A stretch of 64,000 bases of DNA from Artocarpus heterophyllus. Taxonomy: Eukaryota > Streptophyta > Magnoliopsida > Rosales > Moraceae. Below the pieces are notes generated by a model. The model made no database searches. It had not been told where the DNA came from and was given only the letters and a program-made list of their open reading frames with translations. Where the stretch lies: positions 29,973,453 through 30,037,452 of the forward strand of contig CM046333.1 of assembly GCA_025403435.1 (NCBI GenBank), in the 5' to 3' direction. The translations under genes and the position numbers were made by a program. Numbering within the stretch: the first letter of the stretch is position 1; each line of letters starts with the position of its first letter. Below, piece after piece: positions 1-11,432 of the stretch.

Positions 1-716
1 TCGATTAGATTGATAAGAAAGTCATAGAATCTTACCAGGATGACAAAAGGGGCAAGATTTTTGGAAGAAAGAGAGCGGGTTTACTCTGGTGATACCCTAA
101 CTCGAGCTTTTCGTATTCAAGATCGGATTCAGATGTTGTTACTTAAAGCAACGCCCTATGCAGGTATCTCCAAGAACAGACTCTCTTAAAAGCCGAATTG
201 GTGTGCTAGCACCCTCTCCTTGCTTTAAAATGACTCTAATTTTTAGGGTTTTTAATGTTTTTGCCTTTTAGAATTAGGGAACACCTTTTCTCATCTCATC
301 TGGCCAGAAACCCTAAAATAGATATATATATCTATTGACTTCGAGATAGATTCAGATTTTATCTAGGGTAAACTGTAATTTGAATATAATTCAAAGAATC
401 TAGATAATGTCAGATTCAATGAACCTAGACATATCTAGTACATCGAATATGGACATTATCAGATTCATTGAACCTAGACACAATAAACCCAAAATTCATT
501 TTTGATATGTGCTAAGTGTGCAACCCTGTAGGTTTACATAACATTGGTAGTGGTCTTGAAATTCTGTCTCTGGCCCACAAATCATAAGCGGCCTCTAGCA
601 AGACATTATGATGACCTAAGTTAAGCGAATGTCAATAATCTGACATAACCTAATCCACAATAAGTATTAAATTCCTTTTGTCACTAGATACCTCGATGGA
701 AATATCTAGTTTAATA
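1..716. other. Unclassified AT-rich sequence at window start
   Basis: No gene could be recognised here. A 26-bp direct repeat (406-431 and 455-480, ending gaacctagaca) lies 49 bp apart. The words aataagtatt at 660 and 714 bracket the last part. The chromovirus integrase reading begins abruptly near 717, so this stretch is either an insertion in that element or the far side of a rearrangement breakpoint. A short minus-strand ORF at 650-862 runs across the junction and is not credible. Confidence 0.4.
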
Positions 717-1555
717 ATAAGTATTGGAAAAGTTTCCAAGAAGTATTTGGTATGGAATTGAACTTCAGCACCGTCTTTCATTCTTAGACTGATAATCAGT
801 TTGAGTGAGTTATATAGATTCTTGAGGATATGTTGCATGTTTGTAACTTTACGTCTTGGCAAAATTTGGAGGAAGCATTTACATCTAGCTTAATTTGTTA
901 TACAATGATAGTCAATAAGTGAATATTAGTATGGCACCATCGAGGCATTTATGGGAAATTGTGTCGATCATCGATTTGTTAGTTAGAACCACAAGATAGG
1001 ATCGTCATCAGACCAGATGAAATCTGTGAAAGCAATGAGAAGATTCTCTTGATATAAGATCGATTTAGGGCAGCCCAGGACCGACAAGGGAGTCATACGG
1101 ATAAGAGACGTTGACTTTTGAATTTGAAAAAGGCGATTTCGTTCTTCTTAAGGTTTCTCCGAGTAAGAGGATGACACGTTTCGGTTTAAGTAGAAAAATT
1201 TTTACTGAGGTTTGTCGGGCCGTTTGAGATTCTCATCGAGTCGGTGTAGTTGCTTACCAACTTGATCTTCTTTTCGAGCTTTCTCGCGTTCATACCATGT
1301 TTCGTGTGTCAATGCTATCAAAAAGCCATGCCGACCCTAATAAGATTGTGTCATTCTTTGATTTTGTGATACAAGAGAACATGATGAACGAAGAGGTATC
1401 GGTCTAGATTATCGATTGAAGAATGGCAAGTTTACGACGTTGTGACGTATCGCTAGTGAAGGTATTGTGGCAACACCACGGTGTCGACGTCCAAGTTAGT
1501 CATAGTACTATTTATTTTAAGGATAAGGATATGAGTAATGTTGTACTATTAATTA
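717..1555 (+). pseudogene. Ty3 chromovirus pol remnant: integrase C-terminal half and chromodomain region
   Basis: Translation in shifting frames follows, domain by domain, the integrase end of the better chromovirus copy at 62610-63440. It has a KYWKSF block, an ILEDML block, a D-E-I-C-E-S-N-E-K block, a VGPFEI block and a degraded chromodomain tail. In the intact family this enzyme inserts the cDNA, and the chromodomain steers it to heterochromatin. Many stops and frameshifts make it non-functional. The copy is the left part of the element whose polypurine tract and LTR lie at 11418-13294; copia-1 (1580-11180) separates the two. Family assignment rests on comparison inside the window. Confidence 0.75.
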
Positions 1556-1579
1556 TGGTTAAATAATCTATATACCTTC

Positions 1580-3585
1580 TGTTGAAAAAAAAATGTTGCG
1601 CAGCGGAATTTAAAAAATTTTCCATCAGAGTAATTTCTAAAACACAAGTTTGACATGTTATATGTATAAATTAGAAAGATCTTACTAACCTCTATGTGCC
1701 GAAGAACCTCCGTGACCTATGTAGAGAAGTAACGTTCCAGAAGAGCCTCAACCAACTGGTCTTCTTTGCTATTCTCTATCCACAACCGGAGTGAGTGTGG
1801 GCTCAAACGTACAGCTCTTCCACCGGTGACTCTCCTTCCAACCAATAGAGAGAACCCAAAGTTAGTGTTCATGATTTGTGAACAAAAGCTCTCAGGGAGT
1901 TTTCAGATGCTCACTAGAAGAGTATCACTCTTAATCTCTCAATTGATTTGAGTAAATCATGAGACTCACTCCCTTTATATAGCTATTGGTCCTGGGGTCA
2001 GTCCTTATCAGATTAGGTCTCAAAAACTCGAAACAAAATCAAGTTCGGATCAATATCTGATAAGATCTGCGTGAAAATGCGTAATCGTATCACTCGCTGA
2101 TCGATAAGCCTAATAGCCTGATCAGCAAGCCGAACACGTCATTCGACAGGCCAAACTCCCGTGAAAAAATCTCTGCGAATCTTTTATTCTCCACCCAAGA
2201 TTCTATAGGATAAAGTCTCAGTTTTGATTCAAATAACCCAATAGAAAAGTTATCTGATCAAAACAAACTTTATCAAGATAATCTCTAAGAAACTAAATCA
2301 ACTCACAATAATTCTACAAGTTTATCTTGATCTAATTTGTCCAAAATTAAAACAACCGATAAACAGACAAGAATTATCTGATCGCAATAACTCAACAAGT
2401 TTATCTTGAACAAATTTCTTACAAAATTAATTCAACCGATAAATAGACATGAATTATTTAATTCTTTGAAATTTTAAACCAATCTGATAAATCCAACATA
2501 AGTCACCAATTATTGGAAAAGCACGCCGTGTCGTTACAGGATTTTGTGAGCTAGCAAAGGGGACCAAAATAGACCTATAAAGTTCAAGCTCATGATAATT
2601 ATGAAACCCAATATCCCAGATATACATTTCACAATTATCAACTCCAACACTACTCTACTAAAAGCTTGGAGCTGCACTCTCGAACTTTATAGAATTACAA
2701 AGCTCGTATAGCTAAGTCTCCATGACATATCATAGTGTATCGTATCCCCATATGAAAATCCATAATCGGCTTGCGGACAAGTTCTGTCTTACCTTCCCGA
2801 TTATTTTTATCTTACGTTCCATTGTCTCACCATTAGAAAACTTACAATCCAAAGATAGTATACCATTCGGTTACACCTATGTATCCAAATGGTTACGCGC
2901 TCCAGTTTTTCAATTACAAGACAACGCATATAAGAGGATATCATTACTCCTAAAGAGGAGTTATGGATTCCATATCTATGAATAACAAGTCTACGCTATC
3001 AAGAGTCATGCCTCCAACGTACCAGCATGCATACCACTATTGAGATGTGGGTGTCACCCTTTGGTACATCAAAAGACATAAGTCGAGACAACGGGCCCAC
3101 TATTCATCTCAGGATTAAGATACAATACAAATGATTGTCTAAAGTGAATTGATTTGCCGAGACAAAATTATTAATCCAAATCAATTCACTATATGTTCCG
3201 ATCCAACACATTGTCACCTATGACAATGTGCCAATGTTTCTATTCATGGAGTCCAACTCTGATGGTCAAGACAAACCATCTCCCAAAAGGGATATAGATA
3301 ACATAATAATCTTTACATGAATAAAGCGCCCAACTTTATTCCCTCGATTGCGGATCATATGTTTTAGACCATCACCTTAAGAATCGTGTCTTCCACATAA
3401 TCAGTCCATCATATGCCCAATTCTTAAGGTTTAGATTGACGGTCTCAGACTATTGTTTGCTTAACATATATTCAACGAATATGAACGTAAAGAGGACAAG
3501 ATTTGGTATATATAAATGAATAAATTCTTTATTGATAAAATTTTTTCCAAAAACGTATTACATTTTTACTCATTAGGGCATACAT
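1580..3585 (-). repeat. copia-1 3' LTR
   Basis: It is colinear and highly similar to 9167-11180. Its outer end is intact (tgttg, 1580). At the inner end the last bases expected from the other LTR (gtctaaca) are replaced by unrelated sequence after gggcatacat (about 3585), so the canonical start is lost. It holds a short cluster of degenerate tcg-cagg-ccga words near 2096-2157. The ORFs at 1766 and 2722 fall in LTR sequence and are not genes. Confidence 0.88.
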
Positions 3586-5041
3586 TGCACTAAGTGAGTA
3601 AATACAACAAATTTCGCATCCCCATAGCATCCACATGCCTCTCGAAGACTCTACCAGTAAGTGTCTTCGTAAATGATCAGCTAAATTGTCCTCTGATGCG
3701 ATCTTGCACACCGTGACATGCCCGCCCTCAACGAAGTCCTTTATCACATGATACTTTCGATCAATATGTTTAGTTCCTTAGTATTAGCTACCGCTGCACT
3801 GTTATCACAGTACAGTAATACCGCTTTATCCATACCAGGAACTACCTCAAGATCCTCAAGGAACTTGTAGAGCCACACTGCTTCTTTCAAAGCATCACTA
3901 GCCACCACATATTCAGCCTCCATCGTTGAATCCGAAGTGCAATCTTGCTTCGCACTTCTCCAACTGATGGCACCCCGCCCAGAATAAACACAAACCCCGA
4001 AGTCGATTTCCTAGAATCTAGACAAGATTGAAAATCCGAGTCAGTGTATCCTAGAGGAGTCAATTCCTCGCTCGAATACACAAGCATATACCCTTGAGTC
4101 CTTCTCAAGTACTTGAAATTATGCTTTACCGCAACCCAATGGTTCGGTCCTGGATCCACCTGAAATCGACTTATAATCCCGACCGCATAGCTAATATCCG
4201 ATCGTGTGCAAAGCATGGCATACATGAGACTACCCACTACCGAGGCATAAGGTACCTTTTTCATGTATTCTCTTTCTTCATAAGACTTTGGAGAGTCTTT
4301 CTTAGAAAGAGTAATTCCAAACCTAGATGGTTGCCCTCCTTTCTTGGAATTTTGCATTGCAAACCTCCTGAGAATTTTATCTATGTATCTGGCCTGAGAC
4401 AAAGCTATCATTTTGTTCTTCCTATCCTGAAAGATCTGGATACTGAGAACAAAATTAGCCTCACCCAAGTCCTTCATCTCAAACTGCTTGATCAACCATA
4501 ATTTGACCGATGACTACGCCCCAATGTTATTGCCAATTAGCATAATGTCGTCTACATAGAGCAGTAGAAAAACCACCTTCTCATCCTTAATGTGTATGTA
4601 AACACATGGTTCATCCACATTTTGTGAGAACCCATAAGTCTTGATCACTTGATCAAATCTTATGTTCCAAGAACGAGAAGCCTGCTTAAGTCCATAAATT
4701 GACTTTAGCAGCTTACAAACCTTACCCTGTTGACCCGCGACCTTGAACCCGTCTGGTTGTTCCATATAAATGGACTCATCAAGATAGCCATTCAAAAAAT
4801 CCGTCTTGACATCTATCTATCAAATCTCGTACTCGAGAGCAGCAGCTATGGACAAGAGAATCTGGATGGACTTAAGCATGGCTACAGGCAAAACGGTTTC
4901 CTCATAATCGATTCCTTCCTTTGGTGTATAACCTTTAGCTACTAGTCTAGCCTTAAAGGTTTCAACCTTTCCATCTACTCCACTTTTCCTCTTGTAGATC
5001 CACTTACACCCTATGGGTTTTACCTTTTCAGGATGATCCAC
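3586..5041 (-). pseudogene. copia-1 reverse transcriptase and RNase H, broken
   Basis: Three reading blocks follow one another on the minus strand. 4820-5041 has the CKWIYKRK and RLVAKGYT motifs of the RT start. 4514-4795 has the DGFK, LKSIYGLKQASR and YVDD blocks; YVDD is the catalytic site. 3887-4495 covers the connection and RNase H (YTDSDFQSC, SRKSTSGF). A final block at 3529-3747 (VCKIASEDNLAD) ends inside the LTR. Stops separate the blocks, and the end of RNase H is frameshifted. In a working element this part copies the RNA into cDNA. The plus-strand ORFs over it are shadows. Confidence 0.85.
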
Positions 5042-5053
5042 AAGCTCCCAGAC

Positions 5054-6603
5054 CTAATTAGTCTCCATAGACTTCATCTCTATGTTCATGGCCTCTGTCC
5101 AGAGTCTTGAATCAACATCCTCCATAGCTTCTGCGTAAGTATAAGGATTCCTATCATGTTCATCCGGTTCAGCCATGAAGACCTCCCCATTGAACATATA
5201 CCTCTCAGGTTGACGCCCGATCCTCCCACTACGCCGAAGCCCCTGAGGTTGTTGTTTAGGTTTGTTTGGTTTTTCTACACCGATCGGAATGGTTTCGTTT
5301 GGAACCTCCGAAGTGAACGGATCACCCCTTAACTCCTCAAGCACCACTTTGCTTCGAGGTTTAAAGTCGTACATGTAACTCTCCTCAAGGAAAGTCGCAT
5401 TAGTTGAAACCACGACTTTATTTTCCTTTGGGTTATAAAAATAACCCCCTTTAGTCCCTTTTGGATATCCTACAAACACGTAAACTTCCGAACATGCTTC
5501 CAACTTATTCGGATCCTTAAACAGGACATGAGTCGGACATCCCCATATGCGAATATGGTTTAAGGATGTCTTCCTTTTTGTCCACAACTTGTGAGGAGTT
5601 TTAGGGACCGATTTTGAAGGCACATTGTTCAAAAGATAACATGCAAGTTTGTAGTGCATATCCCCAAAAGGATAAAGGCAATGATGAATAACTCATCATG
5701 GACCTAATCATGTCCAACAAAGTCATATTCCTTCTTCCCGCTACGCCATTCTGCTGCGGAGTGCCCGGCGCAGTCAAATGGGATAAAATCCCATTCTCTA
5801 ACAAGTGTTCCAAGAACTCATCAGAAAGGTATTCCCCACCTCGATCTGATCAAAGTGCCTTTATGGGTCTACCCAATTGCTTTTCCACTTCAGCCCGAAA
5901 CTCCCTGAACTTGTCAAAAGTTTCGCTTTTGTGGTGTATTAGGTACATATACCCATATCTTGAGTAATCGTCAATAAAAGTGACGAAGTACTCATACCCT
6001 CCTCGTGCCCGGATGTTCATCGGTCCGCAAACATCACTATGCACAAGTTCTAGAACCCCTTCGGCCCTATTGCCCTTAGACCCGAATGGTCTTTTGGTCA
6101 TTTTACCCTCCAAACAAGATTCACATTGAGGTATAGATTCCACCTTTAAGTGACTTAAAGGTCCATCCCTTACCAACCTTTGAATCCTATTCAGGTTAAT
6201 ATGACCAAGGCACAAATGCCAAAGATAAGTCTTATTAGAGTGAGAAGTTTTAAGTCTTTTAGAGTCATTATCATTTATCTCAGCATTAAGCAGTAAGTCC
6301 ATCTTAGGTTTGATAAAATATAGATTATTTTGCATCCATCCAGAACAGATAAAAGATTTGTTTTTACGAATCACCACTTTTTCATTAAAAGATACCACGT
6401 AGGAGTCTTTAAATAAACAAGAGATAGAAATTAAATTCCTTTTAAATTTAGGCACATAAATCTTGCAAAAATAAATTCCTATAATTATCAAAGTAAAGAT
6501 GGACGTCTCCCACTGCTTCCGCTGAGACCAAGGATCCATCGCCCATCCGAAGTGTGAAGTCTTCACGAAGCAAACTTCTCGTTTCTTTGAACCCCTATAG
6601 AGA
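5054..6603 (-). pseudogene. copia-1 integrase with GAG-pre-integrase zinc finger, broken
   Basis: 5850-6626 carries the HHCC finger (LWH, LGH, then CESC) and the first catalytic Asp in HSDVCGP. The reading stops at a TGA exactly where the RSDRGGE block begins; CGA to TGA explains it. 5601-5813 continues with the block TPQQNGVAGRRN, where the usual catalytic Glu (VAERRN) has become Gly. A frameshift then leads into 5054-5659, with LNNVPSKSVPKTPHKLW, the IWGCPTHV block and the linker to RT. Catalysis is therefore lost by a stop, a frameshift and loss of the DDE glutamate. Confidence 0.85.
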
Positions 6604-7490
6604 AACACAAACATGATTAGTTGCACCGAAATCTATAACCCAGATGTCACTGGATTCCTCAACCAAACAAGTTTCTAAATATAGAAGATCACACCTACCT
6701 CCTTTGGAAAGGAAGTCCTTGCAACGCTTCTTAATATGTCCGACCTTTCCATAGAAGAAGCACTTAAGCTTCTTTGGGTTCTTCTTCTTCTTCTTGCTCT
6801 TGGTATCAGTAGGAATAGAAAACTTCCCGTTTTTGGCCCGTTGCTTCTTTCCATTCCTTGAGTTAGGATTGGAACCAGAAGCAGCTACCATGTTGGCCTC
6901 ACCACCAGTAGGAGACTCCCTGATCAGCAGTTCAAACTCCTGTAACTGTTTCATCAGCTCTGTTAAGGTCATATCCCGTCTATTGCTTAAATTAAAAGTA
7001 GCTCTAAACGGAATAAATTCCTTAGACAGAGTCTCAAAGACCATAGTCATCTGAGTTTCAGCATCGATGTCGGCTCCATTGGTTTGAGCCTCAACAAGGT
7101 AACCCATGACCAACAAGGTCTCTATCTACAGTTTAAGAGTTTCCGAAGCGCCCCTTGTCGCTTTGTTATAGCCTGGCCTCCAAACATATCATCAAGATTA
7201 TCCAAGATCTGCTTCGCAGTCTCATAATCCTGATGTTGAGCTTGCAGCACGTTGTTCATGCTGGCCATAACATAGCAGTGGGCCTGATCATTAGCATCTT
7301 TCCAGCGATCGTACGCTTGGAATTGCTCATTACTTGAGTCTCCCGTAGGCTCGGGAGGACAAGGGGTTGTCAGTACATATTTCAGTTTCTCAATGGACAG
7401 GACGATATCTAGGTTCTGTTTCCAATCGTTGTAATTCTCACCGGTTAATTGGTTTTTATCAAGTATCGATGATACAACATTTTTAGACAT
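6595..7490 (-). pseudogene. copia-1 gag and protease, broken
   Basis: Gag starts at the ATG whose codon ends at 7490 (MSKNVVSSILDKNQL); upstream codons in that frame belong to the leader. It shows the YNDWKQNLDIVL and NVLQAQHQ blocks typical of copia capsid. A TAG at 7122-7124 and a frame change then break it, and reading resumes at 7116. The zinc knuckle near 6722-6765 has Tyr in place of its second Cys (CFFYGKVGH). The protease site reads D-F-G instead of D-S-G (Asp codon 6631-6633). Both would disable the proteins even without the stop. Confidence 0.82.
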
Positions 7491-7639
7491 TTTCAATCTA
7501 CAATAAAGAATCATATACCAAACATAAGCAAACATATATTAATAATTTAGTAAGTTAACACAATCATGTAAAATTATACAAATGTGTTTATGTGTCAAAA
7601 CCTTGAAAATATCACAACCTTACAACGATAATTCCCAAC

Positions 7640-7985
7640 TCAGAATTCAACAAGCTCCTAGGGGAGTCATGCCAAATTCAATCAGGAACACGGATCCCCT
7701 CCTGATTAATATATGCCATCTAGGACCCGTATGATCCAGCATATATTAATAATCGTTTCTTTGGCCATTAATTTTATTAACAGAGCTCCTAGGGGAGGTT
7801 AATAATAAAATTAACCTTAGTGTATAACCATCGTTTAAATATTTTATCCATGATTTATAATCACCACCTAGGGGTGTGCAACCATAAATCATACTAAAAT
7901 ACCTTATCTTTTCAGAGATCCAATCTGGTACATGATAGAAATCCCTTCCTAGGGGTCGGGACCACCATGTTCTGCCTATGGATCA
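7640..7985 (-). promoter_or_regulatory. Row of five stem-loops with CTAGG tips in copia-1 leader
   Basis: Between the primer-binding site and gag lie five inverted repeats about 60-80 bp apart. Their tips hold CCTAGG at 7657, 7788, 7867 and 7948, and CTAGG near 7720. Clear arms are 7704-7716 with 7739-7754, 7768-7781 with 7798-7814, and a perfect 9-bp pair at 7850-7858 and 7884-7892. Outer arms gatcca/tggatc enclose the fifth. The position in the RNA leader suggests packaging or dimerisation elements, which is inference. CCTAGG is self-complementary, as kissing loops require. Confidence 0.6.
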
Positions 7986-8456
7986 ACGATGGAGACCTTA
8001 GGTCCTCTCTTCGAAAACCTTCTCCCACTCACTCTTTTGAAATCAAGGTTTTATTTTAAGAGTATGCATGAACAATTTTAATATGAGTGGCACTCCCTAT
8101 TCTATATGACATGTTATCAATATACATGATAAATCATATTATAATGCAGACAAGCAAAGCAATCAATCAAAGCTACAAGCAAAATAATAATAACCGTAAT
8201 ATTATGGTTCCACCCTAGAGAATAGAAAACTAAGATTACAAGAGAATAATCGAGACATTTATCGATTCTTCATCCTTAAATCCTTGAACTGTATCCTTCT
8301 TCATGTAATATCCATCTTCAAGTCTTCAATCCCGTATGAATCGAATACTTCATATTTCGATCATATCCAAATTTAATATTTCTCAGAATCATCCCAAAAA
8401 TAAAATTAAAACTGCACCAAAAAATTGCACCTTTTCTAAAATTTTTAGGCTCTCGG

Positions 8457-8660
8457 TCGGCTGGCCGATCTGGGTGATCGGCCTGCCGATCTTGCTTCTT
8501 CGGCCTGTCGGTCCACCAAAGTTCGGCCTGCCGAACTAGGAGTTTGGCCTGCCGGTAGAGCCAGCCTATTTCTGCCCCACTGTCGGCCTACCGGACCTCA
8601 CGTCCGGCCTGTCGATCTGTGACCATCGGCCTGCCGAACTGTGATGTCCGGCATGCCGAC
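8457..8660 (-). repeat. Cluster of nine TCGGC-AG-GCCGA palindromes in copia-1 leader
   Basis: Nine near-copies of a 12-bp gapped palindrome (plus strand TCGGCCTGCCGA, minus strand TCGGCAGGCCGA) sit roughly 20-40 bp apart, for example 8457-8468, 8478-8489, 8500-8511 and 8523-8534. The cluster is strikingly GC-rich inside AT-rich surroundings. The same word is clustered in the chromovirus LTRs of this window. Confidence 0.8.
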
Positions 8661-9150
8661 CGAGCAGAAATCTCATTCCAAAAAATACAATTTTAATGCA
8701 ATTCATCAATTTTATTTTCTACAATTTAAAAACATAAAATTAGAGACTCAGGAAATACCTGGAGGCGCCATCATCATTCTTCTAGATCCGTCTTCTCTGA
8801 ATAATTATTTAATTACAAATCTTTTTACAAATTTTAAAATAAATAATAATTCCTAGATGGAGATGATAGTCCGCCATCTAATTACATGAAAAACCTAGAT
8901 ACACATTCTAACCTCTAAGGAACCATAACCGGTATAAATTAATTAATTAATAAATAATTAAACAATGATTTAATTAACCATAATTAATTAATAAACATTC
9001 ACCACATAATCCATGATAACATATATATAATTTATAGAAACCTAGAGTGCCAACTCTCTATAAAATTCAATTCAAGCATAGGAGAGATTAAGATCACAAA
9101 ATTTATGCATATAACATGATCACAAACTTGTAAATTTATATAAAAACCTG

Positions 9151-9163
9151 GGCACTGATACCA
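9151..9163 (-). other. copia-1 primer-binding site
   Basis: On the minus strand the sequence just inside the 5' LTR reads TGGTATCAGTGCC. It matches the 3' end complement of initiator-Met tRNA (TGGTATCAGAGC) except at one position. It lies three bases from the LTR end at 9167. Confidence 0.8.
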
Positions 9164-9166
9164 ATT

Positions 9167-11180
9167 TGTTGAAAAAAAAAAATGTTGCGCAGCGGAATTT
9201 AAAAAATTTTCCATCAGAGTAATTTCCAAAACACAAGTTTGACATGTTATATGTATAAATTAGACAGATCTTACTAACCTCTGTGTGCCGAAGAACCTCC
9301 GTGACCTGTGTAGAGAAGTAACGTTCTAGAAGAGCCTCAACCAACTGGTCTTCTTTGCTATTCTCTATCCACAACCGGAGTGAGTGTGGGCTCACACGTA
9401 CAGCTCTTCCACCGGTGACTCTCCTTCCAACCAATAGAGAGAACCCAAAGCTAGTGTTCGTGATTTATGAAAAAGCTCTCAGGGAGTTTTCAGATGCTCA
9501 CTAGAAGAGTATCACTCTTAATCTCTCAATTGATTTGAGTAAATCATGAGACTCACTCCCTCTATATAGCTATTGGTCCTGGGGTCAGTCCTTATCAGAT
9601 TAGGTCTCAAAAACTCAAAATAGAATCAAGTTAGATCAATATCTGATAAGATCCGCGTGAAAAAATGTAATCTTATCACTCGCTAATCGGCAGGCCGAAC
9701 AGTCCCCATCGACAGGCAAAAAACGTCATTCGGCAGGCTGAACTCCAGCGAAAAAATCTCCGTGAATCTTTTATTTTCCACCTAAGATTCTATAAGATAA
9801 AGTCTCAGTTTTGATTCAAATAACCCAATAGAAAAGTTATCTGATCAAAACAAACTTTATCAAGATAATCTCTAAGAAAATAAATCAACTCACAATAATT
9901 CTACAAGTTTATCTTGATCTAATTTGTCCAAAATTAAAACAACTGATAAACAGACAAGAATTATCTGATCGCAATAATTCAAAAAGTTTATCTTGAACTA
10001 ATTTCTTACAAAATTAATTCAACCGATTAACAGACATGAATTATTTAATTCTTCCAAATTTTAAACCAATCTGATAAATCTGACATAAGTCACCAATTAT
10101 TGGAAAAGCATGCCATGTCGTTACAGGATTTTGTGAGCTAGCAAAGGGGACCAAAATGGACCTATAAAGTTCAAGCTCATGATAATTATGAAACCCAATA
10201 TCCCAGATATACATTTCAAAATTACCAAATCCAACTGCTACTCCACTAAAATCTTGGAGCTGCACTCTCGAACTTTATAGAATTACGAAGCTCGTGTAGC
10301 TAAGTCTCCATGACATATCAAAGTGTATCGTATCCCCATATGATCATCCATAATTGGCTTAAGGACAAGTTCTGTCTTACCTTCCTGATTATTTTTAGCT
10401 TACGTTCCATTGTCTCACCATTAGAAAGCTTACTATCCAAAGATAGTATACCATTCGGTTACACCTATGTATCCAAATGGTTGAGCGCTCTAGTTTTCCG
10501 ACTACAAGACAACGCATATAAGAGGATATCATTACTCCTAAAGAGGAGCTATGGATTCCATATCTATGAATAACAAGTCTACGCTATCAAGAGTCATGCC
10601 TCCAACGTACCGGCTGCATACCACTATTGAGATGTGGGTGTCACCCTTTGGCACATCAAAAGACAAAAGTTGAGACAACGAGCCCACTATTCATCTTAGG
10701 ATTAAGATACAATACAAATGATTGTCTAAAGTGAATCGATTTGCTGAGACAGAATTATTAATCCAAATCAATTCACTTTATGTCCCGATCCAACACATCG
10801 TCATCTATGATAACGTGCCAATGTTTCTATTCACGGAGTCCAACTCCGATGGTCAAGACAAACCATCTCCCAAAAGGGATATAGACAACATAACAATCTT
10901 TACATGAATAAAGTGTCCAATTTTATTCCTTTGATTGCGGATCATATGTTTTAGACCATCACCTTAAGAATCGTATCTTCCGCATAATCAGTCCATCATA
11001 TGCCCAATTCTTAAGGTTTAGATTGACGGTCTCAGACTATTGTTTGCTTAACATACGTTCAATGAATATGAACGTAAAGAGGACAAGATTTGGTATATAT
11101 AAATGAATAAATTCTTTATTGATAAAAATGTTTCCAAAAACGTATTACATTTTTACTCCTTAGGGCATACATGTCTAACA
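9167..11180 (-). repeat. copia-1 5' LTR
   Basis: This 2014-bp repeat has both termini intact (tgttg at 9167, ctaaca to 11180) and is the reference copy of the family in the window. It contains palindrome words near 9688-9741 (atcggcaggccga). Its similarity to the 1580 LTR is high, with scattered substitutions and small indels. The ORFs at 9120-9434, 10310-10573 and 10722-10907 are LTR sequence repeated in the other copies, not genes. Confidence 0.9.
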
Positions 11181-11432
11181 CATTCATGGTCAACATCCAT
11201 GTGATGGTGATTGCCAATAAGACTTGTTTTGGCTGCGCATTTTATTTATTTATTTCGTTTGAGCAGTTTCTTAGTTTAATTGATTAATTGTTTTCATCAC
11301 GGCCTCAGGTCGTTATAGACAAGGCTCGACGTAGGAATTGGAATTGGTCATGTAGGGACGGTATCCACTTTTATTTAGCTATTGAGGTGAGCTTTAATTT
11401 CGAGGATGAAATTCGTTAAAGGGGAGGAGAGT
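11181..11432 (+). other. Chromovirus 3' untranslated tail with polypurine tract
   Basis: This resumes the chromovirus interrupted at 1579. The block tttcgaggatgaaat followed by aaaggggaggaga (11418-11430) is the same pre-LTR arrangement seen at 25341-25375 and 63465-63496. The purine run primes plus-strand DNA synthesis in the intact element. The LTR begins two bases later. Confidence 0.8.

Larger units (their letters stand above)
1580..11180 (-). mobile_element. Ty1/copia retrotransposon, full-length but defective (copia-1)
   Basis: Two direct repeats of about 2.0 kb (1580-3585 and 9167-11180) bound an internal region that reads gag, protease, integrase, RT and RNase H on the minus strand, which is copia order. 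The outer ends are TG...CA type (tgttg at 1580, ctaaca ending 11180). The flanks are ccttc (1575-1579) and cattc (11181-11185), a target-site duplication with one change. On both sides lies chromovirus sequence, so the insertion is nested. A related solo LTR sits at 20543-22067. The frame breaks described below rule out autonomous movement. Confidence 0.9.

Noticed and set aside
1..716. Separate copia LTR at the left edge
   Set aside because: Direct repeats and composition hint at it, but no termini, tRNA site or second copy are in the window.
4094..4501. 135-codon plus-strand ORF
   Set aside because: Lies exactly opposite the copia-1 RT/RNase H, whose motifs are clear on the minus strand.
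10310..10573. 87-codon ORF with a near-twin at 2722-2985
   Set aside because: The two are the same LTR segment in the copia-1 repeats; similarity reflects LTR duplication, not coding.
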